Made by a program: the position numbers and the translations under genes. Shown one piece after another: positions 32,662 through 35,147 of a DNA stretch of 35,147 nt. Each line of letters starts with the position of its first letter. Position 1 is the stretch's first letter. The notes under the pieces are model-generated. The model saw only the letters and a list, made by a program, of their open reading frames with translations, made no database searches and was not told the DNA's origin. This DNA comes from Ettlia oleoabundans (taxonomy: Eukaryota; Chlorophyta; Chlorophyceae; Chlamydomonadales): NCBI GenBank assembly GCA_019693395.1, contig JAAMXP010001253.1, forward strand, positions 1,740 through 36,886. Direction: 5' to 3'.

Positions 32662-35147
32662 TCACGCCACTGCTGCCCACTTGCGTTTCAATGCAAAGAA
32701 AGAGCTCTGTGCCTCAAACTCCAGGCGAGACAGCTCCTGCACTGCCGGACGCACAGCCTGCAAGAGGAGAAAAAACAGCAAGGGCGCAAGGACCAAGATA
32801 ATCTGGCCTGCGTACTTGGTATACCGTGGAGCACATCCGACCAATCAACAAGCAACCGGACACAGTTGATAAACAAGCATCCCAGCAAGGCAGCCAGAGG
32901 TAGCCAGCCGGCGACCGCTGTCCCGTCACTCGCCTCCAAGATCCACCTCCTCCAACCCCACCCAGCAGTGGCTGCAAACCACGCGTCACACAACCATCTC
33001 GCACCACCGCCTAACACTGCCGCAGGCCTCACCTGCACTCGCTCCATCACCTCCTTGCTAATGCCGCCGCCACGCTGCTGCCCGTATTGCGTGGCGCCGT
33101 CGGCACTGCCGCCGCCGGCCACCCGCGCCGCTATATCGGGGGGTAGACTGAGGTCCGAGGCAAGAGCTGGGATGGGGCGGCTCAGTCGCTTCTCAATGTC
33201 CTGAATCACGGGGGCGGATAGGGGCGTAAGTATAAGCTCTTGCACAGCAAGGGGTGCGAGGCAACTCGCAGATGACAGGGTACTTCAACAGCGGTACTTG
33301 TGCTGCTGCAGATGGAAGTGGGCGGAACAAGTGCTCCCCGCCGCACTCCCTCCCTCCCTCCCTCCCTCCCTCCCTCCCTCCCATTGTAACGCTGGCCTTT
33401 GCCTTGCTGCATACAAAGTGCATCACATCATCCCGTGCACAGCACACACCGCAGCCCAGCCTACAGACCTGCAGAAGCTGCTGCTCATCATACCATATCG
33501 TTTGGCCCCCCTGGTCGTTTGATTTCGTGTTTTTGGCGTCGGGCTGCAGCCAGGGTTTGTAGCCCTTGATGGAGCAGTACCACACCTGCAGTACAAGCAG
33601 GGAAGCAGTAGAACATCACAGTGGGAGGGTTGACGGCAGGCACACCAGCGGTCAACCGTCGACCGCTAGCAACAACATAGCTTACACTTCAGCAATAAGT
33701 TGTCCTGGGCAACGCAGCATGTCGGTGATACCTGCCAATCAGTATAGCTCAACAAGCTTGCTATCACACAGTTCCGTTGGAAGTGCCCACCTTCTCAGGC
33801 ACCGTCGATACCAGGGATATGGCCAGCCCCATTGTGTCCTGACGCCCAACTCGCCCCACACTGCATGCCAGGCAAAGCTTGGTCAGGCAGGCAAGCAAGC
33901 CAGCCGCACCAACACATGCTGTTTGCTGACCTGGCTTCAGCCATCAGTGGCAGCACATTTCATGCCCTGCATGCCGGCATCCCCGGTTGGCACAAACCAG
34001 GCCCTGCATATGCACAGCCCAAGCCATGTACATAACACTCCCCCACGCCTGCTGCTCCTCACCGGTGAATGTAATCCTCCGAGTTGTCAGGTAGCGTCAT
34101 GTTGATTACATAGGGTAGGCCCTGTGCATGAAGGGGTGGGGTGGGCAGTGGGAACAGAGGTTCCAACAGTGGGGTGTGTGTGCGGACAAATTATTAGAAA
34201 ATAGCGGCGAGATGTGCCACAAAGGCAGCTGATAGGTGGCATGGAAGGTGCGACTGTAAGGTAGGGCAGGCCAAGATTAGGCAGGCTACAACAATTGTGT
34301 TACTCATTTTCAAATCAGTCCAGAGCCAAACAACGACGCAACTAGACAACCGGGGCTGAGCAGGCGGCAGTGCAATGCACACCCCTGTTCCAGGGCAAGG
34401 CCAACAGGGTTGGGCTGGCATTGTGCACCATACCTGTATGTCGATGCCGCGTGCCGCCACGTCTGTGCAGATGAGAAAGCGCACGTCGCCGTCCTTGAAG
34501 GCCTGTGCACCCGGGGTGGTAAGGTGCAGTGGAGCAGAATGGGGTTAGGCAGGGATGGCTTGGTACATGGCTGGGCAGATATGTGGTTGTTGGGTTTGAA
34601 CGGTAGCACCACCACGCTTGTTTTTCTTGGATGCTGCCCAGTCCTGCTGCCAGCCACTTACCAGGTGGCCTCTCGAGTTCACCCCCAATAATTGCACACT
34701 CCCCACCCGCCCCCATCCCACCCCGGGACTCCAAGTGCCCCAACCTGAACAGCGCACCTGCAGCGCCGCTCTTCGCTCCTCCATCGAGCGTGCCCCCCCC
34801 AGCACTACACACGAGTAGGGGCTCTCCTTGCCGCTCTCTCGCTTGCCGCGAAAACCGCCACCGCCGCCACCTGCACCAAGATGGCAAGAGCGGTTTTGGG
34901 GGCACGGCCCGCATGGACAGGCAAGGCATAGGAGGGCAGACCTGCTGGATTGTTTTGGAATTCCATACCCACCTTCTCCGCTGCCTTTTGCCAGGGAACA
35001 CTGAAGCCTGCATCAGCTGCCATCCATACACCTGCCCAGCCATACGGCCTGCATTAGCCTGCCAGCTCTACCAACCCACCTCTCAACCCACCTTCCACCC
35101 AACAAGACCATCAGTTGCCCCCCCCCTCCCCCGCCCCCATACACAAC
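32662..35147 (-). CDS. DDX1: ATP-dependent RNA helicase DDX1, C-terminal part
   Basis: Resolved exons are 34870-34758, 34502-34434, 34121-34063, 33860-33791, 33585-33469, 33200-33033 and 32757-32662, in phase to the stop at 32662-32664. The gene runs off the right edge, and exons between 34871 and 35147 could not be fixed; a short one near 34972-35006 is possible. Visible are YSCVVLGGARSMEERRAALQ, motif V in RFLICTDVAARGIDIQ, YVINMTLPDNSEDYIHR, and motif VI HRVGRVGR. The DDX1-specific C-terminus follows, with VWYCSIKGY, QTIWYDEQQLLQDIEKRL, TQYGQQR and VQELSRLEFEAQSSFFALK. DDX1 unwinds RNA and RNA-DNA hybrids and acts in the tRNA ligase complex and in DNA-break repair. The upstream helicase motifs and SPRY domain are outside the window. 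A Gly-rich GGGGGFRGK insert precedes the YSCVVL strand. Confidence 0.87.
33346..33382. repeat. (CTCC)n polypyrimidine microsatellite in a DDX1 intron
   Basis: About nine CTCC units lie inside the DDX1 intron 33201-33468. On the transcribed minus strand the run is GGAG repeats, that is, purine-rich RNA. Confidence 0.85.

Noticed and set aside
32452..33204. Plus-strand open frame of 250 codons downstream of the WD40 gene
   Set aside because: It is antisense to the last two DDX1 exons and contains no recognisable domain.
33640..33670. Imperfect palindrome around GGTCAACCGTCGACC
   Set aside because: It has mismatches, lies inside a DDX1 intron and has no partner or flanking mobile element.

Overview
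The window is nuclear DNA of a green alga, probably a trebouxiophyte-like chlorophyte. Genes are packed on both strands and cut into many short exons. Introns are roughly 90-330 bases and almost always end in TGCAG or a similar pyrimidine-AG. TGTAA poly(A) signals lie shortly after several stop codons. The products are eukaryotic and plastid-lineage families. I see no virus, transposon, plasmid, CRISPR, rRNA or tRNA. All gene models come from joining open exons in phase with a protein family or with the tandem paralogue, not from transcripts.

Left third (1-17.6 kb). A minus-strand DUF151/UVR bifunctional nuclease (533-3549) is divergent from a 16-exon FkbM-type methyltransferase (3955-8888). 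A neutral-sphingomyelinase-like phospholipase C gene (about 9402-12249) follows on the same strand. A second FkbM methyltransferase (12758-17340) comes next and is a clear paralogue of the first. The two FkbM proteins share an N-terminal membrane anchor, a cysteine-rich LNR-like module, the SAM-binding FkbM domain and a C-terminal cysteine-rich tail, so they are probably lumenal (Golgi) methyltransferases. The sphingomyelinase-like gene between them needs three reading-frame changes to give the family protein, whereas the other models with fully resolved junctions stay in phase.

Middle (17.6-25 kb). Two minus-strand genes lie here: a 644-residue coiled-coil protein of unknown function (17645-21057) and a secreted subtilisin-family protease (21542-24813).

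Right third (25-35 kb). A heme-oxygenase-fold protein (25037-27502) has Gln where the proximal heme-binding His is expected. It converges on the small ER membrane protein Asterix (27768-28599, minus). Divergent from Asterix is a WDR20/CreC-like WD40 protein (28861-32352), which converges on the C-terminal part of the RNA helicase DDX1 (32662 to the window edge, minus).

The genes do not form a pathway; this is ordinary, compact eukaryotic gene order. The most notable signals are an unusually high share of GC-AG introns (9 of about 83), intron gain/loss and donor switching between the FkbM paralogues, a 59-base identical tract between them, the disrupted sphingomyelinase-like gene, and the His-less heme oxygenase homologue.
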